A DNA stretch of 64,000 nucleotides from Areca catechu (GCA_021397845.1 CM038042.1:32684418-32748417); one strand, 5' to 3'. Positions 10,581 to 21,225 are shown, counted from the first letter of the stretch. The notes: generated from the sequence alone by a model not told the origin. Translations and numbers: made by a program.

Positions 10581-11663
10581 TTATTGGTAATACATCCTCA
10601 GGTTTGAGGCATTCCAGGTCCGAGGGAATCTAGACCCTCCTAACTCCTCCAAGCAATAGGCCCCGTGAGGGAGAACTTCCGCCACCCTGTACGGGCCCTC
10701 CCAGTTCGGGGAGAGCTTCCTGCACTCCCGTGGTTGGGAAGATTCGGCACGCCAGAGCACCAGATCTCCTGGGCGAAAGGACTTCGGTCACACCCGGGAG
10801 TTGTAGTACCTGGCCACTCGCTGCCTGTACGCCGCCATCCGGACTTGGGCCTTGTCCCTCGTCTCCTCAAGGAGGTCCAAGTTCAGCATTATCCTGGCAG
10901 GGTTCTCCACTTCGTCGTATTGCTCCACGCGCAGGGTGGGTAGGCTGAGCTCAATCGGGATAACCGCCTTGGCTCCAAAGACGAGGTTGAACGGGGTCTC
11001 GTCAGTGGCCATCCTCGGGGTGGTGTGGTACGTCCACAGGATGCTCGGGAGCTCTTCTACCCACCCACCCTTGGCCTGATCCAGCCTTGTCCGGAGGCCC
11101 TGCAAGATGGTCCTATTCGTCACCTCGGCTTCTCCATTTGTCTGCGGATGCGCCACCGAGGTGAAGTGATGGTGGATGCCGAGGTCGCTGCAGAATTCTT
11201 CAAACTCCCGATAGTCAAATTAACATCCATTATCGGTGATAATTATATAGGACAGGCTGAAACAGCAAATGATTGACTTCCAGAGAAACTTGGCGGCGTT
11301 TGCCTCCGTGATCCGTGCTAGGGGTTCGACCTCGACCCACTTCGTGAAGTAGTCAATGGCCACGATCAGGAACTTCCGCTGCCCGGACGCCAGGAGAAAG
11401 GGTCCTAAAAGATCCATCCCCCATTGGACGAACGGCCACGGAGCCGAGAGCTGGGAAAGTGGAGTGGAGGGTTGCCGCTGCACCACGGCATGCCGCTGAC
11501 ACCGATCACACCTCTTCACGAAGTCGGCGGCATCCTCCTTCATCGTCTCCCAGAAATAACCTTGGCGGAGGGCTTTGTACGCTAGCGTTCTGCCCCCTAC
11601 GTGGTTCCCGTAGATGCCCTCGTGGATTTCTTGGAGTACGAGTGCAGCCTCTGCGGGTCTCAA
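10581..11663 (-). pseudogene. Tat-like integrase
   Basis: From the N-terminus: the HHCC zinc-binding region with EIHEGIYGNH and CDRCQRH; the catalytic core with WGMDLLGP, IITDNGC and NGEAEVTNRT, so all three acidic residues (D, D, E) are kept; then the C-terminal part ending in SNLRMYYQ-stop at 10581. Two in-frame stops break it: TAA at 11220-11222, where the family has Gln in NGxQF, and TGA at 10788-10790, where Arg would fit (YYNSRV-x-PKSF). Both fit C-to-T changes. The integrase would insert the element's cDNA into the genome. Confidence 0.85.
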
Positions 11664-12381
11664 GCATTTGAGGAGGGAGTAGGAGTAGGACCTCCGATGC
11701 AGACGAACCGCGCGGCCTTCTTCTTGATAAGGCGGGCCACCGCGCGGTCCTCCGGCAAGGTGCCGTCGGTAATGTACTCGGCGTACTGGTCCATCCAGCT
11801 GGGCTCCTGGCTGACCTGTTGGACCTCCGCAGGGGTCTCGTAGCTCGGGGCCTTGAGATGCTCAACATGAGCGTGGCCCAGCAACGAGTCTGGCAGGGTT
11901 GCCAGCCGGGAGAAAGAGTCTGCGCGAGCATTTTTCTCGCGGGGTATGTAGGAGATGCTGAAGCGCCGAAATCTGGCCGCGCTCATTCTCACGAGCTCTA
12001 GGTATTTCGCCATTTGAGGATAGTGCACACCATACTCTCCGGAGATCTGTCCGGCCACCAGTTGGGAATCAGTGAAGGCCTTGAGGTTGGCCACGCCCAA
12101 CTCGCGGGACACTCTCAGCCCGGTGAGGAGCACCTCGTACTCCACCTGGTTGTTGGTTGCGACGAACTGGAAACGGAGTGCACATTCGGCGACGACCCAT
12201 CGCTGTTGGCGAGGATGAGACCGGCTCCACTCCCGCCGGAGTTCGAGGCTCCGTCCACATGAAGGATCCACATGTCCTCCTCGGGTCCCGGTTTTAACTG
12301 CCGGTCCGGAGGGTCCTCATCTGTCCCCTTGCCTAAGCCTGCGCACTCGACCAAGAAGTCGGCGAGCACTTGCGCCTTCAT
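11660..12381 (-). pseudogene. Second (plant dual-type) RNase H of the Tat-like element
   Basis: The segment begins with WILHVDGASNSGGSGAGLIL and continues with TNNQVEYEVLLTGL and AFTDSQLVAGQ, carrying the D, E and D of an RNase H fold distinct from the RT-linked one. This extra domain is typical of Tat-lineage Gypsy elements. A 1-nt deletion near 12195-12200 splits it into two frames (12115-12381 and 11660-12271), and another frame change near 11690 separates it from integrase. Confidence 0.8.
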
Positions 12382-12459
12382 GGCCGACCTTGGCCGATAA
12401 GCGATATCGAACTCGCTGAGCTTGAGTGCCCACTTTGCTAATCGCCCTGATGTGTCGGG

Positions 12460-13925
12460 TCAGCTGAGTATTGCTTTCAGTGGCTGATCAGTCAGGACGG
12501 CAATGGGATGTGCTTGGAAATAGGGCCTGAGATGCTGGGCGGACACTATTAATGCAAAAATGAGCTTTTCAGACCGGGAATACCTGAGCTCTGCATCGCG
12601 GAGGAGTTTGCTCGTGTAGTACACCGACCTCTGAACTTCCTGGTCGTCGGTCCGAACCAGGATCGAGCTGATGGCCTCCGGGGTGACCGCCAGGTAGAGG
12701 ACGAGCTCCTCTCCTTCTTCAGGCCTGGAAAGTAGTGGGGGCGATGCAAGCATCTTCTTCAGCTCGCCAAACGCCTCCCGGCACTCCTCGGTCCAAGTGA
12801 AGTCGCTCATCTTCCTCAGCACTTTGAAGAAAGGCCGGCAGCGATCGGCCGACCTCGAGATAAACCGACTCAGAGTGGCTATCCGGCCGGTGAGTCGCTG
12901 CACTTGCTTCTTGGAGGTGGGTTGCTCCATGTCCAAGATGGCCTGGACCTTTTTCGGGTTGGCCTCTATCCCTCTTTGGGTCACCATGAACCTCAGGAAT
13001 TTCCCGGCGGAGACGTCGAAGGTGCACTTCGCCGGGTTCAGCTTCATCTGGTGAAGGCGGAGGTTGCCGAAGGTCTCCACTAGGTCGCCAACATGATCCG
13101 AAAGGGGCTTGATCATTACCAGCATGTCATCCACGTACACCTGCATGTTGCGGCCAATCTGATCCTTGAAGACTTTGTTGACCAGTCATTGGTACGTGCC
13201 CCAGCATTCTTGAGGCCAAATGGCATCATCTTGTAACAGTAAGTTCCGCGGTCAGTGATGAAGGCGGTGTGCTCTTCACCCTCCGGGTGTATTCGAGTCT
13301 GGTTGTACCCGGAGAAGGCATCCATGAAAGAGAGTAGGTAATGCCCCGAAGTGGTGTCCACTAGTTGGTCAATCTTTGGAAGAGGAAAACTGTCCTTCGG
13401 GCAGGCTCGGTTGAGGTCGGTATAGTCCACACAGATCCTCCACTTGCCACTGCTCTTCTTCACCATGACCACATTCGCTAACTAGCTGGGATATTGTACT
13501 TCCCGCACGAAACCAACGGCGAGGAGCTTCTCCACCTCTTCGTTGATGGCCCTCTGCCTTTCTGCAGCAAAGCTCCTCTTCTTCTGGCGGACCGGGCGGC
13601 ACATCGGATCCACGTTTAGCCTGTGGGTGATGACTTCAGGGGGGATGCCCGGCATATCGGCCGTGGACCATGCAAACACATCCGCATTCGCGCGGAGGAA
13701 ATCTAGCATGCGGGTCCGCTCTCCCTCCGGGAGTTGGGCCCCCACATGCACAGTCTTCTGAGGGTCCGAACTGAGGGGATACGCCAACAGATGTTCCACG
13801 GGTCCTCCCCTCGGTTCCTTCCCCCTTAAGTCGAGGTCGTCGATGTCGGGGCCGTGCTCGGCACCTCGGGCATCCGGGACCGCCTGAAGGCAATGCTGGA
13901 CTGGCTGGGTCATCCCCCTCATCAT
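12460..13925 (-). pseudogene. Tat-like reverse transcriptase and RNase H
   Basis: Order from the N-terminus: the linker with DMPGIPPEVITHRLNVDP, the RT with KWRICVDYTDLNRACPKD, FMDAFSGYNQ, MPFGLKNAGA and the catalytic box QVYVDDML near 13140, and the RNase H with EEGEELVLYLAV and LRDAELRYSRSEKL. Breaks are TAG at 13482-13484 (Trp expected, YP-x-LANVVMV), TGA at 13186-13188 (Arg expected), a 1-nt deletion around 13194-13200, and TGA at 12460-12462 (Arg expected before PDTSGRLAKW). The YVDD residues are intact, but the chain is broken. Confidence 0.85.
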
Positions 13926-13949
13926 CCCAAGCCCGGAGGCCGTGGGGAA

Positions 13950-14993
13950 TTATACTAGCAACCTTCTTGTGGAAATCATGACGTCTAGCTGGTTGAGCCC
14001 TGGATGACCGAGGATCGCATTATAAGGTGAGGGGAGTTTGACGACAGTGAACGTCATCATGACGGTGGTCTGCCGAGGTGGGGATCCAGCTATGACAGGG
14101 AGAGTGATCTCCCCTTCGACCCCCACCGAGTCCCCGGTAAAGCCCACAAGAGGGGTGTGCACTGATCTTAACTGATCATGAGACAAGTTCATTCGGGAGA
14201 AAGCATCATAAAAAAGCACGTCAGTAAAGCTCCCACTGTCTACCATAATGCGATATACAGGATGTTTTGTGATGGTCATCTCGACCACCACTGCATCATT
14301 ATTTACATTTTTGTCTTCATTCTCCTTCTCAAAGGGGGATACATTCTCTGGGTCCCCCACCTCCCGGGCTCTCTTTGCCGCCCGCCCGATTCCACAACAG
14401 ATCATGCCCACTGGCTTCTTCGTCGGTCGATTATCGATCGCAGGGACCGGGGGGAGGGCTGCGAGCGGCTGTCCCTCCGCCGGAGCTTCGTTCCTCACGA
14501 ACTTCCTGAGGTAGCCTCTTTTAATCAGCTCCTCGATTTCCCACTTCAGATTGCGATACTCCTCCGTGTCATGGCCGTTCTCACGGTGGAACTGGCAGTA
14601 CTTTGACTTGTCGCGGGTGCTCCTTGGGTTCTGAGGTGGAGGTCGGTGGAGGTAGTGCTCGCCTTCAATTTTCATGAGGATCTTCGTTCTGAGAGCAAGG
14701 AAAGGGGTGAAGCTTTGCTCCGGGGCGGCTCCACCTATTGGCCTCGGGTTTGGACGGGGGTCAGCAGGTTGCCCGGGCCTCCGGGCCCCGGGAACGTCTC
14801 TCTGGGCCGACTTTTTCAAGGTCCTCCCATCCAGTTCTTGCCGGGTGCGATCGGCCTCCTCCGCTCGGATGTACTTGTGGACACGGAGGAGGAGCTCGGA
14901 ATACATCCTGGGGGGTTTCTTGTCTAGGGAATAAGTCAGGTGGGATGTCTTGAGCCCGTGTTTTAATGCCAGCATGGCAACGGGCTCGTCCAA
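13950..14993 (-). pseudogene. Tat-like gag C-terminus and aspartic protease
   Basis: It includes the gag tail MDEPVAMLALKHGL, the zinc-knuckle-like YCQFHRENGHDTEEYRNLKW (the last zinc ligand is Tyr instead of the usual Cys) and the protease with the active-site triad MVDSGSFTDVLF. The frame is shared with the gag piece upstream and the RT piece downstream. It is separated from them only by the stops TAA at 14997-14999 (Gln expected) and TAA at 13950-13952. Confidence 0.8.
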
Positions 14994-14996
14994 GCT

Positions 14997-16004
14997 TTAG
15001 ATTTCCAGAGCAGCGGTCTTGAAGCGGGTAATATAGTCCCGAAGTAGCTTCTGGTCCTGCTGGCGGATGGAGAAGAGGCTATCCAACTCTCTCGGCACCT
15101 TCCGACAAGCGTCGAAGTGCGCCACGAACTTTCCTTTCAATTGATGGAAGGAGCAAATAGATCTCGGCTCGAGGCGGGTGAACCAGACTCGAGCAGCCTT
15201 CCGGAGGGTAGCGGGAAAAGCAATGCACAAAAGAGCATCCGTGGCCCCCTGGACCCTCATGAGAGCCTTGTAGCTCTCTAGATGGTCCAAAGGGTCGGTG
15301 GTCCCATCGTAGGGATCCACCTGTGGCATGCGGAACCGGCTCAGAATCGGCTCCTCTTGAATTTCCCTGGAGAAGGGTGGCCGGGAGTCGTAACCTGCCG
15401 GGTCTGCCGAGGAGTTCTGCAGGTCGGCAAATCGGTGGGCGAACTCCGCCAGTTTGCGCTCGTGCTCCTCCAAGCGCCTCTCGGCCTGGCGCCTGATGGC
15501 CTCGTCAGTGGAATCTTCTACCTAGGTCGCTGGTGAAGGGGGCGCCGATTAGTCTCGGCGGGGGGCTTTGCCCTGACGTCGCCTACTGCGGCGCACCGTC
15601 TCGGCATCATCGACCGGGGATCGACTCTCGTGATCCGCCGAACCGGAGTAATTTCTCTTCGCGGGGATTCGGTGGCTCCCGCGGGGGTTGGAGACTGCTC
15701 GCGGTTGGGAAGGCCTGCCTTGGATGGAGCGCAGGCTTCCGCGCAGCCCCACGGCCTGAGCTGCGGGGGTCACTGGCTGGGGCTGCATGGCCAGGGAGCA
15801 CTGCTGGTGCTGTAGCTGTCGAACTGCTGTAGTCAGGGTTAGCAGCTGTTGGATGATAGCTGCAAAAGGTCCGTCCACCTAGGTTGGCGGTGGTGGAAGA
15901 GGAGGTGGAGCAGGAAGCTCCCTCTCCGGGCTGCGTGGCCCCTGAGGGGAAGGGACCTCCCCTACTCGGCTGGTGGATGCTTCGTGCCCACGTGTGACCA
16001 CCAT
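14997..16004 (-). pseudogene. Tat-like gag, N-terminal part
   Basis: I place the start at the ATG at 16002-16004, about 80 bp inside the 5' LTR end. A Pro-rich leader follows, then VDGPFAAIIQQLLTLT (from 15878), an Arg/Ser-rich stretch, and the retrotransposon gag domain (PYDGTTDPLDHLESYKALM, ARVWFTRLEP, FVAHFDACRK, RDYITRFK). All parts lie in one frame. Three in-frame stops fall at 15879-15881 (TAG), 15549-15551 (TAA) and 15522-15524 (TAG), and a fourth at 14997. Each stands where a Gln codon is plausible. Confidence 0.75.
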
Positions 16005-16063
16005 GGCCGGAGCGCGTCTCGTCCCACAGAGAGCTAGCTCGCACTGGGGGTGTTGTCCTGCCT

Positions 16064-16080
16064 CCCTACCTGGTGCACCA
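16064..16080 (-). other. Candidate primer binding site of the Tat-like element
   Basis: On the minus strand, three bases after the 5' LTR end comes TGGTGCACCAGGTAGGG. It begins with the TGG that pairs with the CCA end of a tRNA. I do not recognise which tRNA it would match, so the call rests on position and the TGG start. Confidence 0.4.
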
Positions 16081-16083
16081 ATC

Positions 16084-18529
16084 TGTTTCCGATCTCGCCG
16101 CCACGGCCTGTAACTTCAGAGCTGGTGGCGGGACCAGACCGTCTCGCTTCAAGGTATCCGGGCTCCCGATCCTGCAAGACAAGGTCAAAAACCCTAGCCG
16201 GGGATCCCGGCGAGGGAGCTCCGACGGTCAAGTTAGAAAACAGCGAGATGGAACAGAATCTCCAAGGTGGGCCCCCGAAGGATTCCCAGGCTTAGAGATT
16301 ATCTTAGCAAAGAAAGTCTCTGGAAGAGTGGAAATTGGGCCAAGTTCCATCACCGAGCTTGCACCAAGGGACCCCTCTCGAGATCTTGGATCCTGCTCTC
16401 GGTGCCTTTTCATTTCCCAGCCTATTTTTCCCTTCACGCTGCCTCCGGCTTCCCGCCCTTGGGAGGCCCCTTCTTCGCTTTCACCTCCTTCTCTCTCTCT
16501 CTTTCCCCTTTCCCCTTCAGGTCCAGGTACCCGGCGGCCTCCTCGTCTTGCTTGCCGAGCCCAACGAGGAAAGGGAAGAGGGAGGACACCATCCAGGCCT
16601 TGGGCCGAGCGCGAGCGCTCTCATTCCTAGATGTCGACAACGTCCGTTACCGGGTCCTGTCTTGCCAGGGCTTCGTCTCTCGGCTGCGGAACCTGTCAGG
16701 CCGATGTAAACGAGGTTTTGCGCATTGCTATCGACCTTACCGGCACTCCTCTCGAGGTAAGGCGCGCGCTGCTCGAGGGGCGGTCTTGGAACTCGTGCCC
16801 CTGCTTCTCAGCAGCCTCACCACACAAGGTAGCCGGCCAAGGCCAAGGTGTGCCCCTCCTGGGCAGACACCTGGCGGAGCGGAAGAGGGGCGCTCGACTT
16901 CGACCGAGGTGGACCCGTGTCCGGGCGCCACCTGGCGAAGGAGCAGGAAGGCCCGGCTCGACCTCGACCAAGGTGGAACCGTCTCAGGGCGCCACCTGGT
17001 GAGCGAGCAAGGGGCCGCCGACTTCGGCCGAGGTGGACCCCTCCTGGGTGGACACCTGGCGGAGCGGCAGAGGGGCGCTCAACTTTGGTAGAGGTGGACC
17101 CGTGTCCAGGCACCACCTGGCGAAGGAGCAGGAAGGCCCGGCTCGACCTCGGCCGAGGTGGAACCGTCTCAGGGTGCCACCCGGCGAGGGAGCAAGGAAT
17201 CGCCGACTTCGACCGAGGTGGACCCCTCCTGGGTGGACACTTAGCGAAGGTGTAGGAAGGCCCGGCTCGACCTCGACCGAGGTTGAACCATCTCAGGGCG
17301 CCCCCCGGCGAGGGAGCAAGGGAACGCCGGCTTCGGCCGAGGTGGACCCCTCCTAGGTGGACACCTGGCGGAGCGACAGAGGGGCGCTCGACTTCGGCCG
17401 AGGTGGACCCATGTCTGGGCACCACCTGGCGAAGGAGCAGGAAGGCTCGGCTCGACCTCGGCCGAGGTGGAACCGTCTCAGGGTGCCACCCGGCGAGGGA
17501 GCAAGGGGCCGCCGGCTTCGGCCGAGGTGGACCCCTCCTGGGTCGACACCTGGCCGAGCGGCAGAGGGGCGCTAGACTTCGGGCGAGGTGGACTCGTGTC
17601 CGGGCGCTACCTGGCGAAGGAGCAGGAAGGCCCGGCTCAACCTCAGTCGAGGTGGAACCGTTTCAGGGCGCGGCGAGGGAGCAAGGGGCCGCCGACTTCG
17701 GCCGAGGTGGATCCCTCCTAGGTGGACACCTGGCGGAGCGACAGAGGGGCGCTCGACTTCGGCCGAGGTGGACCCGTGTCCGGGCACCACCTGGCGAAGG
17801 AGCAGGAAGGCCCGGCTCGACCTCGGCCGAGGTGGAACCGTCTCAGGGCGCCACCCGGCAAGGGAGCAAGGGGCCGCCGGCTTCGGCCGAGGTGGACCCC
17901 CCTAGGCGGACACCTGGTGGAGCGGTAGAGGGGCGCTCGACTTCGATTGAGGTGGACCCGTGTCCGGGCGCCACCTGGCGAAGGAGGTGGAAGACTCAGC
18001 TCGACCTCGACGGAGGTGGAACCGTCTCAGGGCGCCACCCGGCGAGGGAGGTGGACCCCTTCTGGGTGGACACCTGGCGGAGCGGCAGAGGGGCGCTCGA
18101 CTTCGGCCGAGGTGGACCCGTGTCCGGGCGCCACCTGGCAAAGGAGTAGGAAGGCCCGGCTCGACCTCGGCCGAGGTGGAACCGTCTCAGGGCGCCACCC
18201 GGTGAGGGAGCAAGGGGCCACCGGCTTCGATCGAGGTGGACCCCTCCTGGGTGGACACCTGGCGAAGGAGCAGGGCGCCACCCGGTGAGGGAGCAAGGGG
18301 CCACCGGCTTCGATCGAGGTGGACCCCTCCTGGGTGGACACCTGGCGAAGGAGCAGGAAGTCCCGGCCCGATCTCGACTTCGGCCGCAGTGGAGCCACAT
18401 CCGACCTTGCTGGACCGCTCCCGCTCAGCCGAAAAAATTCACGAAAACACAAATACACTAAGATTCACATGGTTCGGATCATGCCCGGCGAAATCTGAGA
18501 CACGCCACATCATCATAACGGCTGTAACG
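16084..18529 (-). repeat. 5' LTR of the Tat-like Gypsy element
   Basis: It is the direct repeat of 4492-6735, starting TGTTTCCGATCTCG. It ends GGCTGTAACG at 18529, where CA is expected. It is 2446 bp long, about 200 bp longer than the 3' LTR, because its internal array has more units plus partial deletions. It also holds a short extra stretch near 18440-18470 (GAAAACACAAATACACTAAG) that is absent from the 3' LTR. That stretch is nearly repeated just outside the element at 18573-18597 within the Copia RNase H fragment. Confidence 0.9.
16842..18372. repeat. 185-bp higher-order tandem repeat inside the 5' LTR
   Basis: The same anchor as in the 3' LTR occurs near 16849, 17034, 17219, 17343, 17528, 17708, 17893, 18052, 18237 and 18320. 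Intervals are 185, 185, 124, 185, 180, 185, 159, 185 and 83 bp. The 124-bp step equals loss of one ~61-bp subunit, and the 83-bp step at the end is a local duplication. The array is therefore rearranged compared with the perfectly regular one in the 3' LTR. Confidence 0.95.
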
Positions 18530-18534
18530 GTGAT

Positions 18535-18774
18535 AATCAGGTGACCTTACATATTGCTGCTAATCCAATTCACGAAAACACAAAATACACTAAGATTGAC
18601 TATCATTTTGTCCGTGTACACATTCAGGCTGGTACCGTCCTTACTCCCCATGTTACGTCGTGATCGGTTTTTTGCTCTGCTCGGCAATACTGTACTTGGC
18701 AAGTTATGGCAATGCTTTACTTGGCAAGTTGAGCATTCAAAATCTCCATGCTCTAATTTAAGGGCGGCACAATG
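18535..18774 (+). pseudogene. Ale-like Copia pol fragment: end of RNase H
   Basis: Starting directly after the duplicated GTGAT, the frame reads NQVTLHIAANPIHENTKY, KIDYHFVRVHIQAG and TVLTPHV, the C-terminal part of Copia RNase H. It continues the frame interrupted at 4491. After a stop near 18660 the remainder (ALLGNTVLGK and so on) corresponds to the decayed end with the usual ADIFTK-like segment. It shows that the Tat-like element inserted into this older Copia copy. Confidence 0.8.
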
Positions 18775-18990
18775 AGATCATATCTTGATTCACTATAATA
18801 TCCGTATCAAATCTAAATGATTCTTATTTAGAAGATTCTGTACATATCTAGAAAATCTAGATGATTTCTTGACACCCTTAGATGATTTATTTACAACCTA
18901 AGAAGATCCTGTATTGATGGTAAAATCTGTATATATTTTTGCCTTCTATCAATGAGAAGAACAACTTCCTGCAATCTAAAATTCTTCATT
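18775..18990 (+). repeat. Probable 3' LTR of the Ale-like Copia fragment
   Basis: An AT-rich stretch follows the RNase H end. It contains TGTATATATTTTT near 18927 and, shortly after, TATCAATGAGAAGAACAACT, a layout (TATA box, then a short R region) seen in short LTRs of Ale-type Copia elements. The right end is not defined and no 5' LTR partner is in the window. Confidence 0.4.
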
Positions 18991-19309
18991 CTTCGAGACC
19001 ACTTATCCTTCTAATAAGGTGTAGTTTATTCCACTCTCATTATAGTTCTCTAGAAATTTTTCTAATCAATGGTTTTTGGATCATTGGGGAGACATGGCTC
19101 CCTCAGTCCTCTGGATATACTGCAATATAATATGGCCACACCATATCAGCAACAAAAACAAACATCACAGTACGTAGAAACTGCCATTGAAAAGAAAAAC
19201 TACATGTCACATAACCACGATTGATTTTACTACAACAAAGCTTATGATTTCGGTTCCTTTTATGAAAAACCAAACATAGATGAACAGGAAAATACAAAAA
19301 GAAGAAAAC
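18991..19309 (-). other. Likely 3' untranslated/downstream region of the LTPG gene
   Basis: No coding sequence is seen. On the minus strand an AATAAA occurs at 19025-19030, about 280 bp after the stop codon of the LTPG gene, and could serve as its polyadenylation signal. Part of the stretch may instead belong to the adjacent Copia LTR. Confidence 0.35.
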
Positions 19310-20898
19310 CTAAAACAAAGTGAAAATAGAAAGCATCCCTCCAATAATAAGTAAACTAGCCACGCTTATCATGCTTTTCCCATGATCTGCAGCACCGCTT
19401 GGAGATGACCCTAACGGGAAAACATTAAAAAAAAAAAAATCTGATTAGCTCATTTGATATTTAGTTTTCCACCAATGAAAATTGTTATAACATATTGAGT
19501 ATAATTGCTAAGAAAATAAGATTCTTTTCTTCATTCTATAATTGAAGACAAATGAATTGGAGGTTGCAAAAATCTAGATTTGTGTGAAGCAAATATACTT
19601 AAGATAGTGTAGTTGTCTGATATGCACCTCATCTAAGATAATCCCCAACGGAACCTTTGCACGTAAGCTTGAAAATGCTTGTAAATTTAAATATTTAGTT
19701 CCTTTTCCTTTTTTTTTTTTTTGTTTTTTTGTGGGAAGGGTGGAGGGATACGTGATGAGGACTTTTCTAATCAATTTATAAGAAGCACTAGATTCATCCT
19801 TAAATGGATTCAATTTGATAACACTTAGTAAAACAAGATAATGAATTTCAGTAGGTAGATTAACAATCCAACAACTGGAGATGAAAATGCCAAAAAAAAC
19901 ATAAAAGAAAACATGTGAAGATAACTCAAATTCATTTTTTACAGCATAAACCTTATTGGCAGGAGATTCAGAAGAGAAACTACCATATCCATAGTTTTGG
20001 TAGCATATGGTATAAATATCAAGTCCCAATGGCTTACTTTTTTTCTTTTATTTATTTTGAGGGGGGGTTACAGGCAAGGGTAAATAATTAGAAAATGCTT
20101 ATAAGAAAAATCTCGCATTTCCGTACTCAAGAAATAAGCTTTCTTTTTAATTTAATGAAAAAAAGTATGCACCTTTTGTGGGAGATTTTGTAGGCGTTGA
20201 TGGAATTGGAGCAGCTGGAGGCGGTGGTACATCTGCACCCAAAGAACAAAAGGAAAAAAAAAAAAAAGGAATATAATTTAAGGATAAAAAATATGAAAAC
20301 TAAGAGTGCTGATGATTCATGGAATCATCTCTTTTCAAGATGAGATGTTTAAATTTCCAACGATCTCGGGTGTTATAGAAAACATAGTTACTTAAACATC
20401 ATCCCAGGTAAAACTAAAATATCTAAACTTAAATATATAAAAATATTTTTCAAAATATTTCATCAAAATTGCTCATGCTATATAGACGAAAAGAAAATTG
20501 AGGTTAGAACTAAACAATATTCATCCATTAAAAAAAAAAAAGGTAAAAAGAAAAGCCAGTGTTAATTTACCGCCGGATTTTTTGCACTTGCTGACATCCG
20601 CCGGCTGGAGACCGCAGCGCGTTGGAAACCGGATCACCTCGGACCGAGTAACGTTGAAGGCCTTGAGGGCCTTGCCATCGTTGAATAACTTGCAGAGGCA
20701 CTCAACGTCGTTCTCCAGCTCACCCTTCAGCGCCATGCAGCACACGGACGATGGACGCTTGTCGGAGTGCAGGAAGTCGACGCATGGCATCAGCTTTGCT
20801 ATGCATGGCTTCACTCCTGGGTCATCCTGAGACAGGATGGTGGAAGCCCATGAGGCGAGGAAGAACAGGAAGAAGAGGACGAGCTTCTCGGATGCCAT
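19310..20898 (-). CDS. GPI-anchored non-specific lipid-transfer protein (LTPG type), three exons
   Basis: Exons on the minus strand are 20898-20571, 20232-20173 and 19410-19310; together they total 489 bp, 162 residues plus stop. Introns are 20570-20233 (donor GTAAAT, acceptor TGCAG) and 20172-19411 (donor GTGCAT, acceptor GTTAG), both phase 1. The protein has a hydrophobic signal peptide (residues 1-23, cleavage likely before QDDPG) and then the eight-cysteine motif C32, C39, C53-C54, C67-x-C69, C95, C105, which forms the lipid-binding fold. A Pro/Thr/Ser-rich linker (from DVPPPPAAPIP) and a C-terminal hydrophobic tail (SVASLLIIGGMLSIFTLF) after a Ser/Gly/Ala stretch fit a GPI signal. Members of the family carry lipids at the plasma membrane and help build cuticle. 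The exon-1 frame alone runs on into intron 1 and gives a wrong C-terminus. This is the only intact host gene in the window. Confidence 0.92.
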
Positions 20899-20977
20899 GA
20901 AAACTCTCTCTTGGCTTCCGTATATATCTTTCTCTCGATCTATGTTTCTTCTACCGTTTAGATGAGCTTCTGGGCCC

Positions 20978-20990
20978 TTATATAAAGGGA
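20978..20990 (-). promoter_or_regulatory. TATA box of the LTPG gene
   Basis: On the minus strand CCCTTTATATAAGGG lies about 85 bp before the ATG at 20898, a normal distance for a plant TATA box and short leader. Two GATAAG-type boxes lie just upstream on the plus strand (near 20990 and 21000). Confidence 0.7.
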
Positions 20991-21225
20991 TAAGGAAGGA
21001 TAAGTAAGAGTCCCTAACGGATTTGATTCCCCGCGCGTTTTGCCCGGCGAAGGCGTGTGGGTTTGTTGTATAGCTTGAGAGAGCACCATTAACCGAACTG
21101 GGGTTGTTGTGGATTGAATGAGCGTGACCGAGTAAACTCCTTCCTTGAGGACTCTAATCACTAAACAATATTTTTCTCGGGAATGCGAATTAGAATGATA
21201 TCGAGCCGTTGTTGAGTGGTTTAAT

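Larger units (their letters stand above)
4492..18529 (-). mobile_element. Complete Tat-like Ty3/Gypsy LTR retrotransposon, 14,038 bp
   Basis: Two long direct repeats bound the element: 4492-6735 (3' LTR) and 16084-18529 (5' LTR). The host duplication GTGAT stands at 4487-4491 and 18530-18534. On the minus strand the order is LTR, primer site, gag, protease, RT, RNase H, second RNase H, integrase, a 121-bp tandem array, a plus-strand (antisense) gene, polypurine tract, LTR. The second RNase H after the first, the long region after pol and the antisense gene are marks of the Tat lineage. The terminal TG of the 5' LTR is mutated (plus strand CG instead of CA at 18528-18529). Gag-pol carries many stops and some indels, so the copy is not autonomous. 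Confidence 0.9.

Noticed and set aside
17283..18149. 288-codon frame in the 5' LTR array
   Set aside because: Same repeat artefact as in the 3' LTR; the sequence order is not kept between the two LTRs.
20498..20830. Plus-strand 110-codon frame opposite the LTPG exon
   Set aside because: Shadow of exon 1; the minus-strand gene has signal peptide, conserved cysteines, splice sites and a TATA box.
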